Positions 6,711 to 13,278 of a DNA stretch of 13,278 bases are shown here, in pieces; positions within the stretch are counted from its first letter, which is position 1, and each line of letters opens with the position of its first letter. A model generated the notes under the pieces. The model was not told the origin of the DNA. It saw only the letters and a program-made list of their open reading frames with translations, and did no database searches. Origin of the DNA: an uncultured bacterium (lineage in GTDB: Bacteria > Bacillota > Clostridia > Christensenellales > QALW01). The translations under genes were made by a program, and so were the position numbers. The stretch lies in the NCBI GenBank assembly GCA_905214315.1, contig CAJMLN010000047.1, forward strand, positions 1 through 13,278, in the 5' to 3' direction.

Positions 6711-6738
6711 TTTTTTATTTTTTTGGCGCGGCATTTGC
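6671..6738 (+). repeat. 11-bp inverted repeat across the radical SAM stop codon
   Basis: GCAAATGCCGC (6671-6681, inside the last codons) and GCGGCATTTGC (6728-6738, after the stop) are exact reverse complements. The loop of about 46 nt includes the stop codon and a T-rich run (TTTTTTATTTTTTT). It could fold the mRNA 3' end or be chance; it does not look like a standard terminator because the T tract lies inside the loop. Confidence 0.4.
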
Positions 6739-6782
6739 ATGGCGGCAGGGGAGAAGCTGAGGCGTGAAAATTTTTAGGAAAG

Positions 6783-6808
6783 GAAGCTCTTTTTGAGGAC
6801 TTTTTTTT
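6783..6808 (+). terminator. Possible weak terminator after the radical SAM gene
   Basis: GAAGCTC... (6783-6789) can pair with GAG plus CTTT (6795-6803) across a 2-nt bulge, followed by a run of eight T (6801-6808). The stem is imperfect. A second tiny stem, CCCG/CGGG (6831-6842), followed by AGTTTTTT, lies just downstream. If either works, the deacetylase gene is not co-transcribed with the three-gene run. Confidence 0.35.
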
Positions 6809-6886
6809 CCTGAAGCGGGGGAACGGCAATCCCGAGACCGGGGAGTTTTTTGAAGCTATAAGAGAAATAATAACGGAGGCAAGGGT

Positions 6887-7588
6887 ATGTTTGGCGGAAA
6901 AAAGAAGGCTGTGACTTTCAGCTATGACGATGGGGTTACGCAGGACGGAAGGCTGATGGAAATTTTTAACCGATACGGCTTAAAGGCGACGTTTAATCTG
7001 AATTCGGGACTGCTGGGAACGGCGGGAAGCCTGGTGCGGGAGGACGTTACGGTGGCGCATGTAAAGCCGAGGGCCTGTGAAATCCGGGCGATTTATGAAG
7101 GGCATGAAATCGCCGCGCATACGCTGACCCATCCCAGCCTGAAGGAGCTGCCCGACGCAGAGATCATCCGTCAGGTGGAGGAGGACCGGCTGGCGCTTTC
7201 CGAAATCGCGGGCTATGAGGTTCTGGGCATGGCGTATCCCAACGGCACGGCATACGTGGATGAACGTACAGTCCGGCTGATCCGGGAACATACCGGCATC
7301 CGCTATGCGCGCACAACGACGGATACCGGCAATTTTGCGCTTCAGAGCGAGCTTTTGGAATTTAATCCTACGGTGTATCATCATAACCATTGGGAGCAGA
7401 TGCTTGCGCTGGCAGAGGAATTTATTGCTTTTGCACCGGAAGAACCGAAGCTGTTTTACATTTGGGGCCACGCTTATGAGTTTGATATTTATAATGATTG
7501 GGGTAAGATGGAGGAATTTTGCCGGCTGATTAGCGGCAAGGAGGATATTTTTTATGGAACGAACCGTGAGGTACTGCTCGGAAATTAA
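6887..7588 (+). CDS. Cytosolic polysaccharide deacetylase family (NodB-like) protein
   Basis: A 233-aa carbohydrate esterase family 4-like protein. Motif 1 is FSYDDG, with the Asp pair 14-15 that supplies the base and a metal ligand. Motif 2 is HTLTH (His78 and His82, metal ligands). GMAYPNGTAY stands where the family has its RxPYG-type motif 3, and WGHAYEFD near the C-terminus provides the His of motif 5. The protein starts directly with the catalytic strand and has no signal peptide or membrane anchor, so it should act inside the cell. That is unusual for peptidoglycan or chitin deacetylases and better fits small-sugar or metabolite deacetylation. GGAGG at 6875-6879 is seven bases before the ATG. 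It sits 176 bp after the radical SAM gene with no clear promoter between, and no convincing terminator follows it. Confidence 0.88.
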   Translation: MFGGKKKAVTFSYDDGVTQDGRLMEIFNRYGLKATFNLNSGLLGTAGSLVREDVTVAHVKPRACEIRAIYEGHEIAAHTLTHPSLKELPDAEIIRQVEEDRLALSEIAGYEVLGMAYPNGTAYVDERTVRLIREHTGIRYARTTTDTGNFALQSELLEFNPTVYHHNHWEQMLALAEEFIAFAPEEPKLFYIWGHAYEFDIYNDWGKMEEFCRLISGKEDIFYGTNREVLLGN

Positions 7589-7692
7589 GGGAGAAAAAAG
7601 AAGAAAAACAAAAAATCAGCCCTTTAATCCTTAAAACGCACAAAATGTATATAATTGCCATATAAATATTAAGAAATTTTGAATAAATTATA

Positions 7693-7721
7693 TTGACTTT
7701 TTACTAAAAAAGAGATATTAT
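7693..7721 (+). promoter_or_regulatory. Vegetative promoter of the 773-aa surface protein gene
   Basis: TTGACT (7693-7698) and TATTAT (7716-7721) are separated by 17 bp, embedded in very AT-rich sequence. The leader is about 30 nt, and AGGAGG (7743-7748) stands nine bases before the ATG at 7758. High expression is plausible. Confidence 0.75.
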
Positions 7722-7757
7722 ATATCTGTATTAAAAAATAATAGGAGGAAAAAAAGA

Positions 7758-10079
7758 ATGAAAAAAGCTTTAAGCGTGGTTCTTGCATTGGCAGTTGTTA
7801 TTTCCTGTCTTTCCATGATCACAGTTTTTGCGGAAGATACTGTGTATGGCAAGAATCTTCTCGGCGAAGCAGAGTCTACCTTTACCGGGCAGAGTGATGT
7901 TCCTTCTGCGTGGAGTAAGCAGGGCACTACTCCGGTGAACTCTATTGCCGAAGATCCTGCGGAAGCCGGAAATAAGGTGCTGCAGAGCATTACAAAGAAG
8001 AGCTGGGAGTCTCCGCTCCTTAACATTGCTTCAACTATTAAAACAGCAATGGAGAATGCCAGCCTGACTGACGTGCAGGCGGAAATTTCCATGAGAGTTT
8101 ATGTAAAAGCGGATGAGGGAACGGCAGATTCGACAAAAGAGCTTGCCAGAATGGTTCTGCGCAGTAATAAAGAGTTCTCTTTTGTTACAAAAGCAGGGGA
8201 CGGCAATATTTATAAGGCATGCTCCGCTGCAGGGAAAAAGTATAATACTTGGTATAACCTTTCGGGTACCATTACTATTACGGCGGCAGATTTGAATATG
8301 TGGACGGATGACGCTTATTTAAATCTTTGCATGGATTCTATTCAAGGAGCATCGGATACTACACCTGTTACTCTTTTAGTAGATGACGTTTCCGTTATCT
8401 TTATTAAGTATGACGGTGTTAAGGTAACAGTTAATGAGGATAATAAGACGGCTTTTATTGTTGGCAGCAGCACAAAGGGCTTTATTACCGAGGTTGAGGG
8501 CGATACCGCAACCGCGCGGCTTATTATCTCCAATGAATCCAACACAGATTTTTATGCCCGGTTGAAGCCCAGTGTGCTTCATGAGGGAACCTCTTCCCAG
8601 TCGTGGGAGGCTCTTGCTGTAGCCGCCTATCAGCTGGTGCCGGCCGGAAAAAGTGTTGAGTTGACCGTTAATGTCCCGGTAACAAAATCTGTTACAGCCG
8701 GCGGAACAACGAAAGAATATTCTTACAGTGACGCCTTTATAAGAATTGATGTTTCTCAAAAAGCGGAGGACGGCGCGCCTCTTCCCGCCGGTACGATAAT
8801 CTATGTAAGCGGGAATTCTATGGCGTCCAGTATTGAAAATAGCACAGGATATACTGTTCAGCCGGTGAAAGAAAGCGAACTGCCGGAAAGCGTGAAAAAT
8901 TTGTGGACTCCGGATCCCGTTTTTGCCGAAGTTGTAAACGGCGACGCGGAGAACGGAACTACGGGCTGGGGCGTTTTTACTGCCGGCAGCATTGAACAGG
9001 TAGAAGGCGGTGCTAACGGCACGGCTCACGCGGTAAAATATATACCAAATGCGAATAAATGGGGTTCTATTGGGTTTGATTTGGGCCCCGCTATTATTCA
9101 GGATGAGGAAAACGGCTATAAGGGCGCAGGCGTAGGGGAGTATACTATTACATTCTGGGCTAAAACGGATAGTCCTGCTCCCAAAAATACTAAATTTGCG
9201 TTTACCTTGAGTTCAATGGAACATCAGATTGCGGCGCCCGATGCGGGCAGGCCGGTAAACAGCTTGCTTGCAACCAAACAGATAGTAGAGCTTACCGACC
9301 AGTGGAAACAGTATGAGGTAAAGGTGACAGTTACCGAAGACTATTTAAAAACCATAAAAGCTTTGTATGATGCCGGCAGCGCAAAAGCATATCAGCTGGT
9401 TCTTCGTCTTGATGGTTCTGAGTCAGGAAATGCATATGAGTCTGGCGAACTCTTTCCTTATTATGTAGATGAGGTTACAATCACAGCTCCCAACGGCGGA
9501 ACCGATCAGCCCGGTGGTGACGAGGAAGCCGATGAAATACAGGGCGTAACCGTTAAAGTAGAATCTGCCGACGCGGGCGCGGGCGTTTATGTAAAATTCG
9601 ATAAATTTGCCGGCCATCTGAAGGACGGCAAAATGACGGTGAAGATTCACAATACCGGTAAGAGCGAGATCAAGCTGGTGCTGGAGGCCCGTTTGAATGA
9701 TGAAAAATGGACGACGGTGAAGGCCGGCGAGACGGTTACGATTGCGCCGGATAAGGTAGCGACGCTTACGATTGACTGCCCGGATAAGATGACCAGCCCG
9801 ATAGACAGCAAGGAATACGTTCCCTTTATGCTGTTGAAGATAGAGGGAGCAAAAGCCGGAGATCAGTTTACGGTATACGGCTTTACCCGGGAGACCATGG
9901 AAACGCAGAAGCCGGTATCGACAATTACTACAGGAAAGGCATCTCTGGAATATGGAACGACGACAAAGGCCTGCCCGACGGGCGATATGGCTCCGGCTGC
10001 GATTATTGCGATAGCCGCTGCAGCCTGTGTAATGCTGGGTGTGGTAGTTGCTGCAAAAAAGAAAAAAGAAGAGGTATGA
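7758..10079 (+). CDS. Exported modular surface protein with CBM4/9-like domains and C-terminal anchor
   Basis: A 773-aa exported protein. Residues 1-25 are a signal peptide (KK, hydrophobic core, cleavage likely after VFA). A first carbohydrate-binding-like jelly roll spans about 34-214 and ends in LLVDDVSVIF, the closing strand typical of CBM4/9 modules. A beta-sandwich follows (about 217-372). A second, clearer CBM4/9-like module spans 392-578, from NGDAENGTTGW to YYVDEVTITAP. An acidic/Gly-rich linker (about 579-595, DQPGGDEEADE) leads to another beta-sandwich (about 597-720). The end is ACPTGD (738-743), a transmembrane helix (746-766) and KKKKEEV, laid out like a cell-wall sorting signal but without canonical LPxTG. 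No glycosidase, esterase or peptidase domain is visible, so it most likely binds glycans or another ligand at the surface. The 392-to-linker region is duplicated in the next gene. Confidence 0.85.
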   Translation: MKKALSVVLALAVVISCLSMITVFAEDTVYGKNLLGEAESTFTGQSDVPSAWSKQGTTPVNSIAEDPAEAGNKVLQSITKKSWESPLLNIASTIKTAMENASLTDVQAEISMRVYVKADEGTADSTKELARMVLRSNKEFSFVTKAGDGNIYKACSAAGKKYNTWYNLSGTITITAADLNMWTDDAYLNLCMDSIQGASDTTPVTLLVDDVSVIFIKYDGVKVTVNEDNKTAFIVGSSTKGFITEVEGDTATARLIISNESNTDFYARLKPSVLHEGTSSQSWEALAVAAYQLVPAGKSVELTVNVPVTKSVTAGGTTKEYSYSDAFIRIDVSQKAEDGAPLPAGTIIYVSGNSMASSIENSTGYTVQPVKESELPESVKNLWTPDPVFAEVVNGDAENGTTGWGVFTAGSIEQVEGGANGTAHAVKYIPNANKWGSIGFDLGPAIIQDEENGYKGAGVGEYTITFWAKTDSPAPKNTKFAFTLSSMEHQIAAPDAGRPVNSLLATKQIVELTDQWKQYEVKVTVTEDYLKTIKALYDAGSAKAYQLVLRLDGSESGNAYESGELFPYYVDEVTITAPNGGTDQPGGDEEADEIQGVTVKVESADAGAGVYVKFDKFAGHLKDGKMTVKIHNTGKSEIKLVLEARLNDEKWTTVKAGETVTIAPDKVATLTIDCPDKMTSPIDSKEYVPFMLLKIEGAKAGDQFTVYGFTRETMETQKPVSTITTGKASLEYGTTTKACPTGDMAPAAIIAIAAAACVMLGVVVAAKKKKEEV
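8931..9633 (+). repeat. Copy 1 of a CBM-plus-linker cassette duplicated between the two exported protein genes
   Basis: This segment aligns in frame with 12573-13278, differing by only one codon in net length. Long stretches are identical or nearly so, for example AGGGCGTAACCGTTAA (9541-9556) and CGGCCATCTGAAGGACGGCA (9611-9630). It encodes the second CBM4/9-like module, the EEADE linker and the start of the following beta-sandwich. Because the second copy reaches the window edge, the duplication may extend further right. Confidence 0.85.
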
Positions 10080-10104
10080 TCTTCTGATTCTTTGAAGAGC
10101 TTAC

Positions 10105-10137
10105 AAGCGAAAACGCATTTGCGTTTTCGCTTTTTTT
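10105..10137 (+). terminator. Strong Rho-independent terminator of the 773-aa protein gene
   Basis: A 12-bp perfect stem, AAGCGAAAACGC (10105-10116) with GCGTTTTCGCTT (10121-10132), has loop ATTT and a downstream T run reaching 10137. It starts 25 bases after the stop codon and separates the two exported-protein genes into different transcripts. Confidence 0.9.
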
Positions 10138-10532
10138 GCAGAAAAAACCATACATAGCCTTACGGCAGCAAAGAGCTTCCGTGATAAAGAGGAGAGCGGA
10201 GGAATAAAATAGAGAGCCTTATTTCCTTTGCCCGAGGAATGAGCGCATGAAAGCTCCCTTTGCCGGAGGAGGTAGTTTTTTGGAGAGAGAAGCGCTGCTT
10301 CCGTCAGCTTCCCTGACAGAGGGATCCGGGAAGGATTTGTTATGTATGGGATGCGAAACTGAAACTTGTTTTCGGAGAGCTGAAAGGCTGCCATTTCCTT
10401 AAGCTCATGCGCTGCCAGCGGCATCCGGGATGTAATTGAAATATCTTCTGCAATAGCGGCGGTTTTTTTATTGTACTCGTGTACAAAATGCAATTTTCAA
10501 CCTGATAATTCCTTTTATGGCAAAAAAATATG
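10138..10532. other. Intergenic region with several small dyads but no supported gene
   Basis: Roughly 390 bases lie between the terminator and the promoter zone of the next gene. A minus-strand reading frame is open through 10101-10493, but it needs a TTG start, lacks a ribosome-binding site and runs through the terminator hairpin, so I do not call it. Visible structure includes GTCAG/CTGAC (10303-10307 and 10313-10317), overlapping TCCCT/AGGGA (10310-10314 and 10320-10324), and the dyad TTGTAC-TCGT-GTACAA (10471-10486). These may be regulatory or remnants of decayed sequence. Confidence 0.5.
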
Positions 10533-10563
10533 TTAACAAAATAAAAACTATATTAACAAAATA
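10533..10563 (+). promoter_or_regulatory. Pair of 11-bp direct repeats upstream of the promoter
   Basis: TTAACAAAATA occurs exactly twice, at 10533-10543 and 10553-10563. The copies start 20 bp apart, which is about two turns of the helix, and the second ends two bases before the -35 box. Same-face repeats at this position are typical of binding sites for an activator or a dimeric regulator. The regulator is unknown, and the AT-rich context means chance cannot be excluded. Confidence 0.4.
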
Positions 10564-10565
10564 TA

Positions 10566-10599
10566 TTGACAATCTTTCTAAAAAGTTATATGATATAAT
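10566..10599 (+). promoter_or_regulatory. Promoter of the second exported protein gene
   Basis: A perfect -35 box TTGACA (10566-10571) is followed after 17 bp by TATGAT (10589-10594). A perfect TATAAT (10594-10599) overlaps it, but it is 22 bp from the -35 box, so TATGAT is the likelier -10. The transcript would start near 10601-10606, leaving a leader of about 40 nt with AGGAGG (10631-10636). Confidence 0.75.
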
Positions 10600-10643
10600 C
10601 ATACCGAAAAAGAGGGCATTTAAAATTTTAAGGAGGAAATGAT

Positions 10644-13278
10644 ATGAGGAAAGTATTGGGAATCCTGCTGGCGCTGGCGCTTACCGTCGGTGCTTTTGCG
10701 GGGCTGACGTTGCTTTCAGTTTCGGCTGCTTCCCGTTCCGCTTTGGTGAACGGAGAGTATTTGTTTGAAGACTTTGAAGGTAACTCGGCGGATTATTTTA
10801 ACAAGCCTTTAGGCGGCGATATTGCCCTTGCTAAAAAAGCAGATGGCGCGCCTACCTATGCGGGTAGTGATTATTCACTGAAATTTTCCGGCGGAACCGG
10901 CGCTTGGGTAACGCCGGGCATATCATCGGCCAATGTAAAGGCGGTTGTAAATAACCAGCCGGGAACGTATGTGCTTAGCGCGTGGGTATATTTTGAAACC
11001 CTGCCCACGGACGGCAGCACGGGTATGAAGGCAGTTTGGCGTAACGCAAGCACGAATTCTACTTTTACCTGCGGCTCAAAAACGATTGAGCAGGGCAAAT
11101 GGATGTTTGTGAGCTTTATGACTACGCTGAACGAAACCTGGGCGCAGGACGACGCTCTGTATGTGATGTTTGATGGCATTGGAAAGGGATCGGTATTCTA
11201 TCTTGATAATGTTACCCTTGCAAAGGTAGATGATACTTTTGTAGCTACCTGGTATTATAATAATGCCGGCGCGGCATTTATTGGCAGCGGCGGCTTTACG
11301 GGCGAAAATATCCCTGCGGAGGATAACAAAGTATCTTTTACGTTTTATAATCTGAACGATATTGACGTTACGGCACAGATTGAGCTTCGGGCTTCTGACT
11401 GGAGTACAAAAACGGTAAGCGGCGCTAAGCAGAATCTGCTGTCGATTCCGGCTCATGGAAACGCTACAATTGAGCTGGATGTTTCGGCCGGTTATGATAA
11501 AACGGATTTCTGGATCATCTATATGAAGAATGGCAGCAGTAATTTGTCCGGTGAAGATTATATCTTTGGTATGGAACTCAACGGCGCTGCGGATATGACG
11601 ATGTTCCAGAAAGCGGGAAACAAAGTTATAGGTGCGTATTATCCGGTGGTTGGAAAAATTACCAACAGTGATGTGAAAAAGGGTTCTGTAGCCGGACTGT
11701 TCGGCGATACGATTGTTTACGGGGTACAGGATACTATCAAGGCGATACCGGTGGATGGCTGCAGCTTTGACGGCTGGTACAGTGAAAGCAATAAGGTTTC
11801 TTCCGACGCGCAGTATGCGATGGATACCACCGACATTATAGGCGTTGTAGAAGCCTTGGAAGCCCGCTTCAGCGGTACGCCGGCACCCCTGACTTTAGGC
11901 GACGGTACGCTGGAGAACAGCGACGCCGGATGGACGTATTTTTCAGCGGCCGGTAAGGGAACGATCACCCGGGTTGACGGCGGTGCCAATAATACAGATA
12001 AGGCAATTCAATATGTTCCCGGTTCAGGGAACCAGTGGGGGGCATTGGCCTTTGATGTAGGCCCCGCGATTATTCAGGATGCAGAAAACCGGTATAACGG
12101 CAGCGGTGCGGCTAAGTATAAATTGACCTTCTATGCCCGCCTTGTGGATAATGCGGCGGTGGATTCCGGTGAATTCTATATTTTCCTGAATTCCCAGTAC
12201 CATAAGAATGCAAATGAGCTTGCGGGCCTTTATGGCGGCGCAGCGGCGGATTATGTTGATATGTATAAAAACTATACTGCAAAGAATCCTCTTACCTTTA
12301 CGAAGCAGTGGCAGAAATTTGAGATAGAAATGGAGATTTCAGAGCAGTATATCGCACAGATAAAGACCCTGTACGGCAAGGGTGTTTCCAATGCGTATCA
12401 GCTGATGATTCGCTTTGATGGTTCGGAGGGGATTTATGCGACGGCGGCAAACCAGAATTCAGGATATTTGATCGATGAACTGAGTTTTGAAAAGATGCCG
12501 GATCCTACGCCCACCGCATCTCCTACGGAAGCTGCACCTACACCTACGCCTGTTCCGGATAATACCAAAACGGTAGAGAACGGTGACGCGGAAAACGGAA
12601 CCACAGGCTGGTACGCGTTTACTGCCGGTGATATCGAACAGGTTGACGGCGGCGCCGACGGTACGGCTCACGCGATTAAGTATATTCCCGACGGTAATAA
12701 ATGGGGCTCCATAGGCTTCGATTTCGGCCCGGCTATTATTCAGGATGAGGCAAACGGCTATAAGGGCGCGGGAGTAGGAGAATATACCATCAGCTTCTGG
12801 GCTAAGGTGGACAGTGCAAACGCCAGCCAGAATACGAAATTTAAAGTTTTGCTTAATTCCAGAAAGCATGTAATGCCAAAGGACGGCGTGATAGATGGAA
12901 TTGAAGGCAGCGGCTATGTAAACGCCTTTATTGTTTCTTCAACGGTAATTGAGCTTACCGATCAGTGGCAGAAATTTGAAGCGACGGTTACGGTTTCTGA
13001 GGCATATCTCAGAACGATAAAGGCTCTGTATGACGCTGGAAATCCTGAGGCCTATCAGCTGATTCTTCGCCTTGATGGGTCTGAGACGGGCCTTGGTTAT
13101 GAAGACGCCAGCAAGCTTTTCCCGTACTATGTAGATGAGGCTAAGATTGAGGCTCCTGCGCAGGGCGAGGAAGCCGATGAGGTGCAGGGCGTAACCGTTA
13201 AGGTAGTTTCTGCTGATGAGGGCGCGGGCGTTTTTGTGAAATTCGATAAGTTTGCCGGCCATCTGAAGGACGGCAAAA
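10644..13278 (+). CDS. Large exported modular protein with three CBM4/9-like modules and an InlB-type repeat (3' end outside window)
   Basis: The frame is open from ATG 10644 to the window edge (at least 878 codons), so the C-terminus is missing. AGGAGG at 10631-10636, seven bases upstream, sets the start. Residues 1-28 form a signal peptide (MRK, hydrophobic core, cleavage near VSA/SAA). Modules in order: CBM-like jelly roll about 38-195 (FEDFEGN at its start, YLDNVTLAKV at its end); beta-sandwich about 200-320; an InlB B-repeat-like unit about 324-410 (GDTIVYGV, SFDGWYSESNKVSS, LEARF); CBM4/9-like module about 424-617; a Pro/Thr-rich linker 619-641; CBM4/9-like module 644-840; then EEADE and the start of a beta-sandwich. 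The last module and linker match the preceding gene. Nothing catalytic is seen so far; an enzyme or an anchor could lie beyond the edge. Likely role: surface binding to glycan or host/plant polymer. Confidence 0.85.
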   Translation, partial: MRKVLGILLALALTVGAFAGLTLLSVSAASRSALVNGEYLFEDFEGNSADYFNKPLGGDIALAKKADGAPTYAGSDYSLKFSGGTGAWVTPGISSANVKAVVNNQPGTYVLSAWVYFETLPTDGSTGMKAVWRNASTNSTFTCGSKTIEQGKWMFVSFMTTLNETWAQDDALYVMFDGIGKGSVFYLDNVTLAKVDDTFVATWYYNNAGAAFIGSGGFTGENIPAEDNKVSFTFYNLNDIDVTAQIELRASDWSTKTVSGAKQNLLSIPAHGNATIELDVSAGYDKTDFWIIYMKNGSSNLSGEDYIFGMELNGAADMTMFQKAGNKVIGAYYPVVGKITNSDVKKGSVAGLFGDTIVYGVQDTIKAIPVDGCSFDGWYSESNKVSSDAQYAMDTTDIIGVVEALEARFSGTPAPLTLGDGTLENSDAGWTYFSAAGKGTITRVDGGANNTDKAIQYVPGSGNQWGALAFDVGPAIIQDAENRYNGSGAAKYKLTFYARLVDNAAVDSGEFYIFLNSQYHKNANELAGLYGGAAADYVDMYKNYTAKNPLTFTKQWQKFEIEMEISEQYIAQIKTLYGKGVSNAYQLMIRFDGSEGIYATAANQNSGYLIDELSFEKMPDPTPTASPTEAAPTPTPVPDNTKTVENGDAENGTTGWYAFTAGDIEQVDGGADGTAHAIKYIPDGNKWGSIGFDFGPAIIQDEANGYKGAGVGEYTISFWAKVDSANASQNTKFKVLLNSRKHVMPKDGVIDGIEGSGYVNAFIVSSTVIELTDQWQKFEATVTVSEAYLRTIKALYDAGNPEAYQLILRLDGSETGLGYEDASKLFPYYVDEAKIEAPAQGEEADEVQGVTVKVVSADEGAGVFVKFDKFAGHLKDGK
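12573..13278 (+). repeat. Copy 2 of the duplicated CBM-plus-linker cassette (continues past window)
   Basis: This is the in-frame counterpart of 8931-9633. Both encode NGDAENGTTGW near the start, IIQDE and YKGAGVGEYT in the middle, and EEADE followed by QGVTVKV at the end. The earlier CBM module of the same gene (about 11913-12490) is related but clearly more diverged (IIQDAENRYNGSG). The close pair therefore spans two genes rather than lying within one gene. Confidence 0.85.

Noticed and set aside
8376..9029. Long antisense open frame (217 codons) within the 773-aa protein gene
   Set aside because: It lies opposite a well-supported gene with signal peptide and modules, has no promoter or ribosome-binding site, and is explained by the codon composition of the sense gene.
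10101..10493. 130-codon open frame on the minus strand in the gap between the two exported-protein genes
   Set aside because: It needs a TTG start with no ribosome-binding site, its 3' end runs through the terminator hairpin of the upstream gene, and the product has no recognisable family or natural composition.

Overview
The window looks like part of a low-to-mid GC Firmicutes chromosome, most likely class Clostridia. The reasons are a DUF896/YnzC-type protein, strong AGGAGG ribosome-binding sites, vegetative promoters with TTGACx-17-TATAAT spacing, A/T-flanked intrinsic terminators, a clostridial-type E2-like acyltransferase, and Gram-positive surface proteins carrying carbohydrate-binding modules. 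I see no rRNA, tRNA, CRISPR array, insertion sequence, integrase or phage gene.

Layout. Positions 1-456 are non-coding: two perfect hairpin terminators about 100 nt apart, then about 270 nt with no gene. A minus-strand gene (457-1335) encodes an E2/CAT-fold acyltransferase-like protein. It is divergent from a cytoplasmic GH94-family glycoside phosphorylase (1497-3782), which has a clear promoter. A tiny Cys-rich, one-helix peptide (3843-3956) follows and ends right against a terminator. Next is an iron-containing alcohol dehydrogenase (4065-5210) with its own near-consensus promoter and terminator. A compact three-gene run follows (5400-6710): a Bfd-like [2Fe-2S] protein, a DUF896 protein and an SPL-family radical SAM protein. 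A cytosolic NodB-type deacetylase (6887-7588) comes next. The last 5.5 kb is devoted to two large exported proteins: a 773-aa membrane-anchored protein (7758-10079) and a second, at least 878 aa, that runs off the right edge (10644->13278). Each of the two has its own promoter, and a strong terminator separates them.

How the genes may fit together (inference). The two exported proteins are built from alternating CBM4/9-like jelly-roll modules and a second beta-sandwich module, with no catalytic domain visible in the complete one. They share a roughly 700-nt cassette that is very similar at DNA level, so one arose from the other or both from a recent duplication. They look like surface glycan-binding or adhesion proteins. 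The GH94 phosphorylase and the deacetylase fit a glycan-using lifestyle, but no transporter or secreted glycoside hydrolase is present to define a substrate. The most unusual material is the exported pair with its duplicated cassette and non-canonical C-terminal anchor, the orphan Cys-rich micropeptide, the E2-like protein lacking the catalytic His, and a pair of 11-bp direct repeats spaced two helical turns apart upstream of the last promoter. None of this amounts to a demonstrated new system; the modular surface-protein pair is the best candidate for one.
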